64,000 nt of DNA from Streptomyces cacaoi (GCF_006539165.1 NZ_BJMM01000007.1:186001-250000); one strand, 5' to 3'. Counted from the first letter of the stretch, positions 34,707 to 45,112 are shown. Translations and numbers: made by a program. The notes: generated from the sequence alone by a model not told the origin.

Positions 34707-35852
34707 TCAGGCGCGTGGATAGCGGCTCAGCCAGGCCGACGAGGCTCCGGCGGGGCCGTGCAGGGCGGGGCCCTGCGTCATCTCCATGGCGAAGTCGTCG
34801 GCCAGCTCCAGGATCGTCGAGCGGCCCTCCAACTCCGCGACCCAGGCGGGCGGAAGCGCCGTCTCACCGTGGATGGCGCCGAGCAGGTTGCCGCAGATGG
34901 AGCCCGTCGAGTCGCTGTCCCCGCCGTGGTTGACCGCGAGCAGCAGACCGTGCCGGACGTCCTCGGCGACCAGCGCGCAGTAGACACCCATCGCCAGCGC
35001 CTCCTCGGCCGTCCAGCCCTCCCCCAGCGCCGCGACCCGCTCCGGCGACGGCATGCCCTGGCGTACGGCGCCCAGCGCGTGTTTGAGCGCCTCCGTCGTC
35101 TCCTCGTGTCCCGGGCGGGTGGCGAGCTGCACCAGGGTGCGCTGGACGGCGGCGTCCAGGCTCTCGCCGCGCGCCAGCCCGTGCACGATCGTGGCGAAGG
35201 CGCCCGCGGCGAGGCATCCCGTCGGATGTCCGTGCGTCTGGGCCGCGCACTCCACCGCCAGCTGGAACACCAACTGCGGCTCCCAGCCCACCAGCAGGCC
35301 GAACGGCGCCGACCGCATCACCGTGCCGCAGCCCTTGGAGCCCGGGTTCTTCGGGTTCTCCAGGGTGCCCATGCGGTCGTCCGCCAGGCCCGTCAGACAG
35401 GCGTTGCCGGGTGCCCGCCGGGCGTAGAGCCACTCCTCGCGGGCCAGCCAGCCGTCCTCCTCGCGCCGCTCGTCGGGGCCCCAGTCCCGCTGGGTCGCGG
35501 CCCAGCGCCGGTAGGCGGCGTGCACATCGGTGGGCGGATGCCAGGCGCCGGTGTCCCGCCGTACATGGGCGCGGATGAGGCCGTCGACCGTGAACAGCGT
35601 CATCTGTGTGTCGTCGGTGACCGCGCCGCGCCGGCCGTACGCCGTGACGTAGTCCGTCACCCCCTGGGGCCCGTGGGCCGCGCGTATCGCGTCCAGGGAG
35701 TCGAACTCGACGCCGGCGCCCAGTGCGTCGCCCACCGCGCCGCCCAGCAGGCACCCGCGCACTCTGCTGCGGAAGTCCTGCTGCTCGGCCCTGCCCCAGA
35801 TCGCCGTGACCCCGGCCGGGCCGGTCTCCGCGCCACCGTCCGTTCCTGTCAT
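34707..35852 (-). CDS. ADP-ribosylglycohydrolase-family protein
   Basis: A 381-residue ARH/DraG-family enzyme. RSRVRGCLLGGAVGDALGAGVEF near residue 28 opens the fold. GAVTDDTQMTLFTVDGLI near residue 75 supplies the TDDT metal-binding motif, and NHGGDSDSTGSICGNLLGAI near residue 305 the second binuclear-metal motif (GDSDSTG). Such enzymes remove ADP-ribose from proteins or small molecules; no partner transferase is seen. The start is ATG 35852 with GGGAGG, preferred over an in-frame ATG at 35897. Confidence 0.92.
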   Translation of the reverse strand: MTGTDGGAETGPAGVTAIWGRAEQQDFRSRVRGCLLGGAVGDALGAGVEFDSLDAIRAAHGPQGVTDYVTAYGRRGAVTDDTQMTLFTVDGLIRAHVRRDTGAWHPPTDVHAAYRRWAATQRDWGPDERREEDGWLAREEWLYARRAPGNACLTGLADDRMGTLENPKNPGSKGCGTVMRSAPFGLLVGWEPQLVFQLAVECAAQTHGHPTGCLAAGAFATIVHGLARGESLDAAVQRTLVQLATRPGHEETTEALKHALGAVRQGMPSPERVAALGEGWTAEEALAMGVYCALVAEDVRHGLLLAVNHGGDSDSTGSICGNLLGAIHGETALPPAWVAELEGRSTILELADDFAMEMTQGPALHGPAGASSAWLSRYPRA

Positions 35853-35965
35853 GCTCGCTCCCCCTCCCCAGGATCCGGGGCGCACTCTAATGGACACCGG
35901 TGGCGGCGCACTGCGAAGAGAATCACCGGGCCGCGGGGAAAACTCCCCTCTGCTGTAGGGGTTTT

Positions 35966-36019
35966 CCCGGCGGGCGCGTGCGCCACCGCAGCTGGGGCGG
36001 TGTGTACGCGCCCGCCGGG
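35966..36019 (-). terminator. Hairpin after fbiC
   Basis: 14-bp arms CCCGGCGGGCGCGT / ACGCGCCCGCCGGG with a 26-base loop, starting 11 bases after the fbiC stop. Confidence 0.55.
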
Positions 36020-36029
36020 CGTCCGGGGC

Positions 36030-38603
36030 TCAGACCACCGGCAGCAGCTGCGGCAGATGCCCGTCCGAGTCCTGCGCCGCGCGGCGGCGTTCCTCCGGTA
36101 CCTCGCCGTAGGTCGTCGTCCGGGCGCGTGCGGGGCGGCCGGCGGCGTCGGCGATCGCGACGAGGTCCTTGATGGAGCGGTAGGAGCCGTAGGAGGAGCC
36201 GGCCATCCGGGAGATGGTCTCCTCCATGAGCGTGCCGCCGAGGTCGTTGGCGCCGGAGCGGAGCATCTCCGCCGCGCCCTCGGTGCCGAGCTTGACCCAG
36301 CTGGTCTGGATGTTGGGCACCCAGGGGTGCAGCAGCAGCCGCGCCATGGCGGTCACGGCACGGTTGTCGCGGGTGCTGGGCCCGGGCCGGGCGATGCCGG
36401 CGAGGTAGACGGGCGCATTGGTGTGGATGAACGGCAGGGTGACGAACTCCGTGAAGCCGCCGGTCTCCTGCTGGATCTGCGCGAGCAGCCGCAGATGACC
36501 GAGCCAGTGCCGGGGCTGGTCGACGTGGCCGTACATCATGGTGGCCGTCGAGCCGAGGCCGACCTGGTGGGCCGTCTTGATCACCTCGACCCAGGTGGCG
36601 GTGGGCAGCTTGCCCTTGGTGAGGATCCAGCGGACCTCGTCGTCGAGGATCTCCGCAGCTGTGCCCGGAATCGAGTCGAGCCCGGCCGCCTTCGCCTCGG
36701 TGAGCCACTCGCGGATCGACATCCCGGTGCGGGTGGCGCCGTTGACGACCTCCATGGGCGAGAAGGCGTGCACATGCATGCCCGGCACGCGTTCCTTCAC
36801 GGCCCGCGCGATGTCGAAGTAGGCGCTGCCCGGCAGATCGGGGTGGATGCCGCCCTGCATGCAGACCTCGACGGCGCCGACGTCCCACGCCTGCTGGGCG
36901 CGGTCGGCGACCTGGTCGAGGGAGAGGGTGTAGGCGTCGGCGTCGGTGCGGCGCTGTGCGAAGGCACAGAAGCGGCAGCCGGTGTAGCAGACGTTGGTGA
37001 AGTTGATGTTGCGGGTGACGATGTAGGTCACGTCGTCCCCGACGGCGTCGCGGCGTACGTCGTCAGCTGTGCGGCACAGCGCGTCGAGCGCCGGGCCGTC
37101 GGCGTGCAGCAGGGCGAGCGCCTGGTCGTCGGTGAGCTTCGTGGGATCGTCGGCCGCCTGCGTGAGCGCGGCGCGCACATCGGTGTCGACGCGTTCGGGG
37201 GCCATGCCGGAGGCCGCGCGCTCGCGCAGCTCGTCCCAGTCGCCGTACACCTCGTCGAAGTCGTCGCGCCGGTCGCCGGTGCGGCCCTCGGTGTCGATGG
37301 TGCGGTGCAGATCGGTGCGGCCCATGGGCGTGAAGCCCTCGTCGGGTTCCTGCCAGGGCAGCCCGGTGGCGAGCGCGTCAGCGCGGGCGAGGCCGGTCTC
37401 GGGGTCGGCGAGGGCGGCGACGTGCGGCAGTACGCGCGGGTCCAGCCACGGCTCGCCGCGCCGGACGTACCCGGGGTAGACGGCGAGGCGTTCGCGCAGC
37501 TCGAACCCGGACTCGGCGCTGTGCGCGGCCAGTTCGTCGATCTGCGGCCAGGGCCGCTCGGGGTTGACGTGGTCGGGGGTGAGCGGCGAGACGCCGCCCC
37601 AGTCGTCGATGCCGGCGTCGATCAGCCGCCGGTACTCGCCCTCGACGAGGTTGGGCGGGGCCTGGAGGCAGCCGGTCGGGCCGAGGATGTGCCGGGCGAC
37701 GGCCACGGTGGCCACGAGGTCGTCCAGTTCGGCGTCGGGCATGCCGCGCATGGCCGTGTCGGGCTTGGCGCGGAAGTTCTGGACGATGACTTCCTGGAGG
37801 CCGTGGTAGGCACGCTGCACCCGGCGCAGCGCGAACAGCGAGTCGGCGCGCTCCTCGTACGTCTCGCCGATCCCGATCAACAGGCCGCTGGTGAACGGCA
37901 CGTTGGAGCGGCCCGCGTCCTCCAGGACGCGCAGCCGCACTGCGGGCTCCTTGTCGGGTGAGCCGTGGTGCGGGCCGCCCGGTTCGCTCCACAGGCGTTC
38001 GGCCGTGGTCTCCAGCATCATGCCCATGGACGGCGCGACCGGCTTGAGCCGCTGGAAGTCCGTCCAGCTGAGCACGCCCGGGTTCAGGTGCGGCAGCAGT
38101 CCGGTCTCTTCCAGGATGCGGATGGCGACGGCCCGGACGTAGGCGATGGTGTCGTCGTAGCCTTCGGCCTCCAGCCACTCACGGGCCTCGGGCCAGCGGT
38201 CCTCGGGCTTGTCGCCGAGGGTGATCAGGGCTTCCTTGCAGCCGAGTTCGGCGCCCCGGCGGGCGATGTCCAGGACCTCGTCCATGGACATGTACATCCC
38301 GTGGCCGGCGCGGCGCAGCTTTCCGGGGACGGTGACGAAGGTGCAGTAGTGGCAGCGGTCTCGGCACAGCCGGGTCAGCGGGATGAAGACGCTCTTGGAG
38401 TACGTGATGACGCCGGGGCGGCCGGCCGCCTCCAGCCCGGCGTCCCGTACGCGGGCCGCCGAGGCGGCCAGGTCGGTCAGGTCGTCGCCGCGTGCCTGCA
38501 GCAGGACGGCGGCCTCGGTGCTGTCCAGGGCGACGCCGTCGCGGGCGCGCTTGAGGGCGCGGCGCATCGCGTTCGCCGTGGGCGCCTGTCCGTGTGAGCT
38601 CAT
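36030..38603 (-). CDS. fbiC: FO synthase FbiC (fused CofG-CofH), coenzyme F420 pathway
   Basis: An 857-residue two-domain radical-SAM enzyme. The N-terminal half is CofG-like with the cluster motif CRDRCHYC (Cys80, 84, 87). The C-terminal half is CofH-like with CYTGCRFC (Cys539, 543, 546). Together they join tyrosine and the flavin precursor 5-amino-6-ribitylamino-uracil into 7,8-didemethyl-8-hydroxy-5-deazariboflavin, the F420 chromophore. The start is ATG 38603, giving MSSHGQAP; an in-frame ATG at 38672 is unlikely. It lies 65 bases downstream of an LLM oxidoreductase gene on the same strand. Three LLM genes in the window could use the cofactor. Confidence 0.96.
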   Translation of the reverse strand: MSSHGQAPTANAMRRALKRARDGVALDSTEAAVLLQARGDDLTDLAASAARVRDAGLEAAGRPGVITYSKSVFIPLTRLCRDRCHYCTFVTVPGKLRRAGHGMYMSMDEVLDIARRGAELGCKEALITLGDKPEDRWPEAREWLEAEGYDDTIAYVRAVAIRILEETGLLPHLNPGVLSWTDFQRLKPVAPSMGMMLETTAERLWSEPGGPHHGSPDKEPAVRLRVLEDAGRSNVPFTSGLLIGIGETYEERADSLFALRRVQRAYHGLQEVIVQNFRAKPDTAMRGMPDAELDDLVATVAVARHILGPTGCLQAPPNLVEGEYRRLIDAGIDDWGGVSPLTPDHVNPERPWPQIDELAAHSAESGFELRERLAVYPGYVRRGEPWLDPRVLPHVAALADPETGLARADALATGLPWQEPDEGFTPMGRTDLHRTIDTEGRTGDRRDDFDEVYGDWDELRERAASGMAPERVDTDVRAALTQAADDPTKLTDDQALALLHADGPALDALCRTADDVRRDAVGDDVTYIVTRNINFTNVCYTGCRFCAFAQRRTDADAYTLSLDQVADRAQQAWDVGAVEVCMQGGIHPDLPGSAYFDIARAVKERVPGMHVHAFSPMEVVNGATRTGMSIREWLTEAKAAGLDSIPGTAAEILDDEVRWILTKGKLPTATWVEVIKTAHQVGLGSTATMMYGHVDQPRHWLGHLRLLAQIQQETGGFTEFVTLPFIHTNAPVYLAGIARPGPSTRDNRAVTAMARLLLHPWVPNIQTSWVKLGTEGAAEMLRSGANDLGGTLMEETISRMAGSSYGSYRSIKDLVAIADAAGRPARARTTTYGEVPEERRRAAQDSDGHLPQLLPVV

Positions 38604-38668
38604 CCGTCGAGCGTAGCGCCGCGTCGCTGCCCTGGGCACAGCTGCTCGGTGCCGGATGACCTGGTGAT

Positions 38669-39496
38669 TCACAGGTACTGCGCGTAGTCGTCCAGGGCCC
38701 GCAGAACCTCGTCGGTGCCGCCCGACGGCAGCATCAGGACGACCTCTTCGGCGCCGAGGTCGCGGTAGTGCGCGAGTTTCCCGGCCGTCGGGACGACGTA
38801 GCTGGGGACGATCTCGGGCTCGCCCGCGCGGCCGGCCTCCCGCCAGGCGGCCCGCAGCTGCGGCAGGGCGTCCGTGAGCCCGCTGCCGCCGGTGGGCAGC
38901 CAGCCGTCCGCGTACGCGGCGATGTGCGCGAACAGGGTCGGGCCCGCGGCGCCGCCCAGCAGCAGCCGCGGGCCGCCGGGCCGCGTCGGCTTCGGGTGGG
39001 CGTACGAGGCGCTCACGGACCCGAAATCGCCCTCATATGCGGTCGGTTCGGGCGCCCACAGTGCGCGCATCAGCGCGATGCGGTCCCGGACGACGGCGCG
39101 GCGGCTGCCCCGGCTCACCCCGTGGTCGGCGGCTTCCTCGATGTTCCAGCCGAAGCCGACGCCCAGGGTGAAGCGCCCGCCGGACAGGAGGTCGAGCGTG
39201 GCGATCTGCTTGGCCAGGGCGATCGGGTCGTGCTGGGCGACGAGTGCGATGCCGGTGCCCAGCGCCAGGGTGTCGGTGACGGCCGCGGCCGCGGTGAGGG
39301 CGACGAACGGGTCGAGGGTGCGTCCGTAGGCGCGCGGCAGGTCCCCGCCGAAGGGGTACGGGGTCCGCCGGCTGACGGGGATGTGGGTGTGCTCGGGCAG
39401 AAAGAGGCCGGCGAAGCCGCGCTGTTGCAGTTCGACCGCCAGCCGGCCGGGCCGGATCGTCTCGTCCGTGAGGAGCGCCGTCGTCGAAATCCGCAT
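38669..39496 (-). CDS. LLM-class F420-dependent oxidoreductase
   Basis: A 275-residue luciferase-like monooxygenase-fold enzyme of the short F420-dependent type. [28 protein letters not shown] near residue 28, [26 protein letters not shown] near residue 77 and [16 protein letters not shown] near residue 106 are the barrel-wall segments that bind the deazaflavin. It probably shares a transcript with fbiC. The substrate is not evident. Divergent from the PHP hydrolase gene. Confidence 0.9.
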   Translation of the reverse strand: MRISTTALLTDETIRPGRLAVELQQRGFAGLFLPEHTHIPVSRRTPYPFGGDLPRAYGRTLDPFVALTAAAAVTDTLALGTGIALVAQHDPIALAKQIATLDLLSGGRFTLGVGFGWNIEEAADHGVSRGSRRAVVRDRIALMRALWAPEPTAYEGDFGSVSASYAHPKPTRPGGPRLLLGGAAGPTLFAHIAAYADGWLPTGGSGLTDALPQLRAAWREAGRAGEPEIVPSYVVPTAGKLAHYRDLGAEEVVLMLPSGGTDEVLRALDDYAQYL

Positions 39497-39530
39497 GGGG
39501 TCACTGTGCCCTCACCCTTCGGAGGACTCC

Positions 39531-41204
39531 ATGACGCCCGCGGTACTTTCCGCGCACACCGTGAGCGCGTACAACCCGGGCATGGATCCCTTCGCGGACG
39601 CAGAGGCGGGCGCTGCCGGGGACGAGACCGCGCACAGCTGTGGACGGACTCCCGGCGCCGGGGGCCGCTCGCCGGACGCGGCGGACGGGCCCGGCCCGGA
39701 CGGCACGGGCGGGCGGGAAGAGCCCGGCAGACGTGCGGTGCTCGCGTACGGGGCGGCGGCCGGGGTGTCGACGCTCGCGGCTGTGGGCTTCGACGGCGCG
39801 GAGGCCGAGGCAGCCCAGGGGCGGCCGGTGCGGCGCACCGTGCGCGGTCATCTGGCGGCGGGAGCGCCGGACTTCGTGCATCTGCCGGTACGGGTGCCGG
39901 AAGGGGTGCGGGAGCTGACCGTCCGCTACCGCTACGACCGGCTGGAGGTGCCCGCCGGGACGCCCGGCAACGCGCTGGACATCGGCGTCTTCGACGAGCG
40001 CGGAACGCAGCTGGGCGGGCGCGGATTCCGCGGGTGGTCGGGCGGGTTCCGCGACGCGTTCACCCTCTCCGCCGAGAAGGCGACGCCCGGGTACCTGCCG
40101 GGCCCGGTGCGCCCGGGGACGTGGCACGTGGTGCTCGGCCCGTACACGGTCGCGCCGCGGGGGATGGACTACGAGGTCACCGTGGAGCTGCGGTACGGCT
40201 CCCCCGGCTCCACGCCGCGGCCCGTGTACCCGCCGGAGCGTGCCCGCGGCCGGGGCCGGGCCTGGTACCGGGGCGACTGCCATCTGCACACCGTCCACTC
40301 CGACGGCGCCCGCACCCCGGCCGAGGTGGCCGCGGCGGCGCGCCGGGCCGGGCTGGACTTCCTCGCCACCACGGAGCACAACACGACCTCCGGGCACGCG
40401 GCCTGGGAGGGCCTGTGGGGCGACGATCTGCTGGTGCTGTGCGGCGAGGAGGTCACCACCCGCAACGGGCACTGGCTGGCGCTGGGAACCGACCCGGGCA
40501 CCTTCGTCGACTGGCGCTACCGCGCGCGGGACGGGGTGTGGCCCCGTTTCGCCCGCGCCGTCCACCGGGCGGGCGGCCTGGTCGTCCCGGCGCACCCGCA
40601 CTGCCCGTTCGTGGGCTGCCGGTGGAAGTTCGGGTACGAGGGGTCCGACGCCGTCGAGGTGTGGAACGGGCCGTGGACCGCCGACGACGAACACGCCGTG
40701 GCCGCCTGGGACAACCTGCTGGTCGCCCGGGACGACTGGCTGCCCGCCATGGGCAACAGCGACGCGCACCGCGAGGGCCAGGACGTCGGGCTGCCGCAGA
40801 CCGTCGTGTACGCGGACGATCTGGCGCGCGGACCGCTGCTGGAGGCGCTGCGGGCCGGGCGCAGTTATCTGGCCGAGTCCTCCCGGGTGGTTCTGCTGCT
40901 GGAGGCCGTCGACGAGTACGGCGGGCACGCGCTGCCGGGCGGCACCCTGCACGCGGACGCGGGGAGGCGGGTGACCGTCACCGTCCGCGCGGAGGGGGCG
41001 CCGGAAGGCGCGACGCTGCGGCTGCTCACGGACGAGGGCGAGATGTGCACGGGCCCCGCTCCCTCGCTCAGCTGGGACACCACACCGCGCCTGGCCACCT
41101 ATGTGCGGGCCGAGTTGCGGCACCCGGCCGGGAAGGGGGCACAGCTGCCGGGGGCGATGGCGGCCATGACCAACCCGGTGTGGCTCGGCGGCGGTCGGCG
41201 CTGA
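39531..41204 (+). CDS. Exported CehA/McbA-type PHP-domain metallohydrolase
   Basis: A 557-residue protein. A disordered start is followed by a Tat-like segment (PGRRAVLAYGAAAGVSTLAAVG, residues 63-84) and then a beta-rich domain. The PHP domain has CHLHTVHSDGARTP (His251, His253), ATTEHN, VPAHPH and GNSDAH, which are the metal ligands of the family. CehA/McbA proteins hydrolyse esters, carbamates or phosphoesters. A signal this far from the N-terminus is unusual; the ATG at 39582 (MDPFADAEAG) is an alternative start. GGAGG precedes ATG 39531. Confidence 0.82.
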   Translation: MTPAVLSAHTVSAYNPGMDPFADAEAGAAGDETAHSCGRTPGAGGRSPDAADGPGPDGTGGREEPGRRAVLAYGAAAGVSTLAAVGFDGAEAEAAQGRPVRRTVRGHLAAGAPDFVHLPVRVPEGVRELTVRYRYDRLEVPAGTPGNALDIGVFDERGTQLGGRGFRGWSGGFRDAFTLSAEKATPGYLPGPVRPGTWHVVLGPYTVAPRGMDYEVTVELRYGSPGSTPRPVYPPERARGRGRAWYRGDCHLHTVHSDGARTPAEVAAAARRAGLDFLATTEHNTTSGHAAWEGLWGDDLLVLCGEEVTTRNGHWLALGTDPGTFVDWRYRARDGVWPRFARAVHRAGGLVVPAHPHCPFVGCRWKFGYEGSDAVEVWNGPWTADDEHAVAAWDNLLVARDDWLPAMGNSDAHREGQDVGLPQTVVYADDLARGPLLEALRAGRSYLAESSRVVLLLEAVDEYGGHALPGGTLHADAGRRVTVTVRAEGAPEGATLRLLTDEGEMCTGPAPSLSWDTTPRLATYVRAELRHPAGKGAQLPGAMAAMTNPVWLGGGRR

Positions 41205-41207
41205 CGG

Positions 41208-42056
41208 CTACGCTGCCGGGGACGTCTGCCGGAGGGCGGCGATGCGGCGCAGCACCGCCTCGGAGGGCGAGCCGGGCTCGACGGTGTACGTGCACAGCGT
41301 CTGGCCCTCGTCGACGGGCAGCTGAAGGGTCTCGTACGTGACCTCCAGGACGCCCGCCTCCGGGTGACGGATGCGTTTGCGGCCGGTCAGCTTCTCGCGG
41401 ACCTGCTGGCGCTGCCACAGCTCCCGGAACTCGGCACTGCTGTCGAGGAGTTCGGCGACGACGTCCCTGACGCGGGGGTGGGAGGGGTGGCGTCCGGTCT
41501 CCGAGCGCAGGGCGGCGACGGTCTCCGCGGCGACGTCGTCCCAGTCGGGGTGCAGGCTGCGGCGTTCGGGGTGCAGGAAGACCAGCAGCGGCGCGTTGCG
41601 CCGGTCCGGCGGCAGGGTCTCCAGGTCGAAGCAGAGGTCGGCGCCCAGGCGGTTCCAGGCCAGGTAGTCCAGGCCGGGGCCCACGACGTGGGCGGGCACC
41701 CGCGGGTCCATGGCGTCCAGCAGCCGCCGTATCTGCGGGCGGACCACCGGCAGATGCCCCCGGTCGTGGCCGGCGGGCGGCTCGGCGAGGTTGCGCAGAT
41801 GTGCGTGCTCGTCGCCGGTCAGCCGCAGGGCGCGGGCCAGCCCGTCGAGCACCGGTGGGGAGATGCCCTGGGCGCGGCCCTGTTCGATGCGGATGTAGTA
41901 GTCGACGCTGATGCCCGCCAGCTGTGCCACTTCTTCTCTGCGCAGCCCGGGCACCCTGCGGCGGTTGTGCACCGGCGGGAGGCCGGCGTCCGCGGGGTCG
42001 AGCGCTGCCCGGCGGGCCTTGAGGAACGCGCTGATGCTCATGCTGTCCGGCTGCAT
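41208..42056 (-). CDS. XRE regulator with MmyB-like ligand-binding domain
   Basis: A 282-residue regulator. VHNRRRVPGLRREEVAQLAGISVDYYIRIEQGRAQGISP near residue 29 is the HTH of the MmyB/XRE group. The C-terminal domain from about residue 110 has LDYLAWNRLGADLCFD and is a PAS-like pocket in MmyB, where it may bind a fatty acid. GATACT lies 6 bases before ATG 42056, so the mRNA may be leaderless; ATG 42041 is the alternative. Divergent from the aldo/keto reductase gene, the probable target, and convergent with the PHP gene (3-base gap). Confidence 0.88.
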   Translation of the reverse strand: MQPDSMSISAFLKARRAALDPADAGLPPVHNRRRVPGLRREEVAQLAGISVDYYIRIEQGRAQGISPPVLDGLARALRLTGDEHAHLRNLAEPPAGHDRGHLPVVRPQIRRLLDAMDPRVPAHVVGPGLDYLAWNRLGADLCFDLETLPPDRRNAPLLVFLHPERRSLHPDWDDVAAETVAALRSETGRHPSHPRVRDVVAELLDSSAEFRELWQRQQVREKLTGRKRIRHPEAGVLEVTYETLQLPVDEGQTLCTYTVEPGSPSEAVLRRIAALRQTSPAA

Positions 42057-42283
42057 GGGCCCAGTATCCGCCGCGGGGTGGTACCGGCGGACCCAGGTTG
42101 CGCCTGCTCTGGTTCGCGCCCGCGGCGGCGCCGAGGCTCTGGTGTGCGGGGCCGGACGGTTCCGGCGCACAGCTGTGCACCCGCGGCCGCGCCGGCATCC
42201 GTGCGCGGCCGGGGCGGGACGGCGGGTGCGCACCGGCAGATGACGACGTGGCCGCGGTGTGCGGCCGGCGAAGGAGCACAGCT

Positions 42284-43306
42284 GTGCAACGCAGGTTCCT
42301 GGGCGGTACGGGCATCTCCGTGCCCGAGTACGGGCTGGGCGCGATGATGTTCGGCACGGGCAACACCGATCCCGACGACTGCGTGCGGATCGTCCACCGT
42401 GCGCTGGACGCGGGCATCGACCTCATCGACACGGCCGACATCTACGAGAGGGGCGTGAGCGAGGAGATCGTCGGCCGGGCCCTGAAGGGGCGCAGGGACG
42501 AGGTGGTGCTGACCACCAAGGCGGGCATGCCGATGAGCGAGCACGCCAACGAGCGGGGCAACAGCAGGCGTTGGCTGACGCGTGCGCTGGACGACAGCCT
42601 GCGCAGGCTCGGGACCGACCATGTGGACGTCTACCAGCTGCACCGGCCCGACCCGCACACCGACATCGACGAGACTCTCGCGACGCTCACCGACTTCGTC
42701 CGCGCGGGCAAGGTCCGCGCCGTGGGCACCTCCACGTTCCCGGCCGAACTCCAGGTCGAGGCGCAGTGGACGGCCGAGCGGCGCGGACATGTCCGGCCGC
42801 GCACCGAGCAGCCGCCGTACTCGATGCTGGCACGCGGGGCGGAGGCCGCACTGCTGCCCACGGCGCAGCGGTACGGCATGGGGGTCCTGGTGTGGGGCCC
42901 GCTGTCGGCGGGCTGGCTCTCGGGCCGGATCCGTTCGGCCGACGACATCGATCTGAGCGCCGGCCGCACCGCGATCGAGCGGCAGAAGTTCGATGTCCGG
43001 CTGCCCGCGAACGCACGCAAGCTGGAGGCGGTGCTGGCGCTGGCACAGCTGGCGGACGAGGCGGGCCTGGAACTCCGGCACATGGCGCTGGCTTTCGTGC
43101 GTGCGCACCCGGCCGTCACCTCGGTGCTGCTGGGGCCGCGCACCATGGAGCACCTGGAGTCGCTGCTGACGGGCGCCGAGGTCACGCTGGACGACGCGCT
43201 GCTGGACCGGATCGACGCCATCGTGCCGCCCGGCACCGATCTGAACCCCCAGGACGGCTACTACCAGCCGCCGGCGCTCGTGGACCCGGCGCTGCGCAGG
43301 CGCTGA
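42284..43306 (+). CDS. Aldo/keto reductase
   Basis: A 340-residue AKR. RRFLGGTGISVPEYGLGAMMFG is the N-terminal strand set, GIDLIDTADIYERGVSEE near residue 44 contains the catalytic Asp and Tyr, VVLTTKAG the Lys, and VDVYQLHRPDPHTDIDETL the His. NADPH-dependent reduction of a carbonyl is expected. The start is GTG 42284 with AAGGAG at 42271. The start codon is the last three bases of a CACAGCTGTG decamer, an odd placement. It is probably controlled by the divergent MmyB-type regulator. Confidence 0.9.
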   Translation: MQRRFLGGTGISVPEYGLGAMMFGTGNTDPDDCVRIVHRALDAGIDLIDTADIYERGVSEEIVGRALKGRRDEVVLTTKAGMPMSEHANERGNSRRWLTRALDDSLRRLGTDHVDVYQLHRPDPHTDIDETLATLTDFVRAGKVRAVGTSTFPAELQVEAQWTAERRGHVRPRTEQPPYSMLARGAEAALLPTAQRYGMGVLVWGPLSAGWLSGRIRSADDIDLSAGRTAIERQKFDVRLPANARKLEAVLALAQLADEAGLELRHMALAFVRAHPAVTSVLLGPRTMEHLESLLTGAEVTLDDALLDRIDAIVPPGTDLNPQDGYYQPPALVDPALRRR

Positions 43307-43336
43307 GCCACCGGGCCCGCAGCCTCCGCCCCGGGC

Positions 43337-43362
43337 CCCCGGCCGGCCCCTGCCGGCCGGGG
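43337..43362. terminator. Bidirectional terminator between convergent genes
   Basis: Perfect 11-bp stem CCCCGGCCGGC / GCCGGCCGGGG with a 4-base loop, between the aldo/keto reductase and deacylase stops. Confidence 0.7.
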
Positions 43363-43372
43363 AGGGGCGTGC

Positions 43373-45112
43373 TCAGCGTGTGCTGACGGTCTCGGTGTCC
43401 CGGCCGGAGCGCAGCAGGGTGCCGGCCACGGCGCCGGTGAGCCGGTCGTCGCGCACGGCCTCGGTGCCGTTGACCCAGACGCCGACCAGGCCGGTGGCGC
43501 GGGAGTCCAGGCGCGGGCTGTCGCCGGGCAGGTCGTGCACCAGCGTGGCGGGCCCGGCGTCGATCCGTTCCGGGTCGAACAGCACGAGGTCGGCGTGGGC
43601 GCCCTCGGCGATCCGGCCGCGGTCGCGCAGTCCGAACAGCCGCGCCGGTTCGTCGGTGAGCATCTGCACGGCGCGTTCCAGGCCGACGAGTTTCCGGCCG
43701 CGCAGGCAGTCGCCGAGGAACCGGGTGGTGTAGGGCGCTCCGCACATCCGGTCCAGGTGCGCACCGGCGTCGGACCCGCCGAGGAGCACGTCCTCGTGTT
43801 CCCAGGTGCGGCGGCGCAGTTCCCAGGAGTCGGGGTCGTTGTCCGTCGGCATGGGCCACAGGACGGTGCGCAGTTCGTCGTTGGCGCAGATCTCCACCAG
43901 GCAGGCGAACGGGTCCTGGCCGCGTTCGGCGGCGATGTCGCGCACCACCCGGCCGGTCAGCCCCTCGTTCGCCGCCGAGTACGTGTCGCCGATGACGTAG
44001 CGGTCGAACTTCACCAACCGGCGGAAGACGCCCGCTTCCTCGCTGTCGGCGCGGCGCAGCATCTCCTCGCGCACGGCGGGCTCCCGCAGCCGTGCGATGC
44101 GTTCGGGTACGGGCAGGCCGAGGATCTCCCCCCAGCCGGGGAGGAGGTTGAGCGCGCAGAAGGTGCCCAGGGACATGTTCATGGGCGTGAGGATGGGCAT
44201 GGTGAGGGCCACGATCCGGCCGCCTGCCGCGCGGGCCCGTTCGCTGGGCACCAGCTGTCGCGGTACGCGCTCCGGTACGGCCGCGTCGATGGACAGCACG
44301 TTCCAGTTGAGCGGCCGGCCGGCGGCGGCCGTCATCCGGACGAGGAGTTCGACCTCGTCGTCGGAGAACCGGTCCAGGCAGCCGGCCACGATGGCCTCCA
44401 GCTGTGTGCCCTCGTGCTCGCCGACGGCGCGGGAGAGGGCCAGCAGTTCCTCCGGCTCCGCGTGCCGCGAGGCGACAGGGGCGCCGTCGCCGTCGGAGTG
44501 CGTGGACGACTGTGTGGTGGACAGCCCCCAGGCGCCGGCGCTCATCGCGTCGTGCAGCAGACGCACCATCTCGTCCATCTGCTGCGGGCTGGGCCGGCCG
44601 CCCACCGCGTCGGGGCCCATCACGTGCCGGCGCAGCGCGCAGTGCCCCACCATGAAGCCGGCGTTGACAGCTGTGCGGCCTTCCAGCGCGTCCAGGTACT
44701 CCCCGAAGGAGTGCCAGTTCCACGGCGCGCCCTCCTCCAGCGCGACGAGGGACATCCCTTCGACCTTGGACATCATGCGCCGCGTGTAGTCGGCGTCCTG
44801 CGGACGGTCCGGGTGGAGCGGTGCGAGCGTGAAACCGCAGTTGCCCCCGGACACGGTGGTCACTCCGTGCTCCAGCGACGGGGTGGCGTACGGGTCCCAG
44901 AACAGCTGCGCGTCGTAGTGGGTGTGCGGGTCGACGAAGCCGGGCGCGAGGACGAGCCCGGTGGCGTCCTGGCTGCTGTGGGCCTCCTCGCGCAGGGTGC
45001 CGGGCGCGGCGACGGCGGCGATCCGGCCGGCGCGGATGCCGACGTCGGCGCGGAAGGCCGGTGCGCCGGTGCCGTCCGCCACGGTCGCGCCCGTGATGAG
45101 GTGGTCGAGCAT
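43373..45112 (-). CDS. N-acyl-D-amino-acid deacylase-type amidohydrolase
   Basis: A 579-residue amidohydrolase of the D-aminoacylase group. LVLAPGFVDPHTHYDAQLFWDPYATPS near residue 53 holds the HxH metal motif, and HGVTTVSGGNCGFTLAPL follows. VGHCALRRHVMG, GLSTTQSSTHSDGDGAPV and GGSDAGAHLDRM near residue 440 supply further ligands and the catalytic Asp. Relatives deacylate N-acyl-D-amino acids, but many actinomycete paralogs sit in acyl-CoA degradation loci, so the substrate may be an amide or ester intermediate. It lies 67 bases after the LLM gene, probably in the same operon. Confidence 0.85.
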   Translation of the reverse strand: MLDHLITGATVADGTGAPAFRADVGIRAGRIAAVAAPGTLREEAHSSQDATGLVLAPGFVDPHTHYDAQLFWDPYATPSLEHGVTTVSGGNCGFTLAPLHPDRPQDADYTRRMMSKVEGMSLVALEEGAPWNWHSFGEYLDALEGRTAVNAGFMVGHCALRRHVMGPDAVGGRPSPQQMDEMVRLLHDAMSAGAWGLSTTQSSTHSDGDGAPVASRHAEPEELLALSRAVGEHEGTQLEAIVAGCLDRFSDDEVELLVRMTAAAGRPLNWNVLSIDAAVPERVPRQLVPSERARAAGGRIVALTMPILTPMNMSLGTFCALNLLPGWGEILGLPVPERIARLREPAVREEMLRRADSEEAGVFRRLVKFDRYVIGDTYSAANEGLTGRVVRDIAAERGQDPFACLVEICANDELRTVLWPMPTDNDPDSWELRRRTWEHEDVLLGGSDAGAHLDRMCGAPYTTRFLGDCLRGRKLVGLERAVQMLTDEPARLFGLRDRGRIAEGAHADLVLFDPERIDAGPATLVHDLPGDSPRLDSRATGLVGVWVNGTEAVRDDRLTGAVAGTLLRSGRDTETVSTR

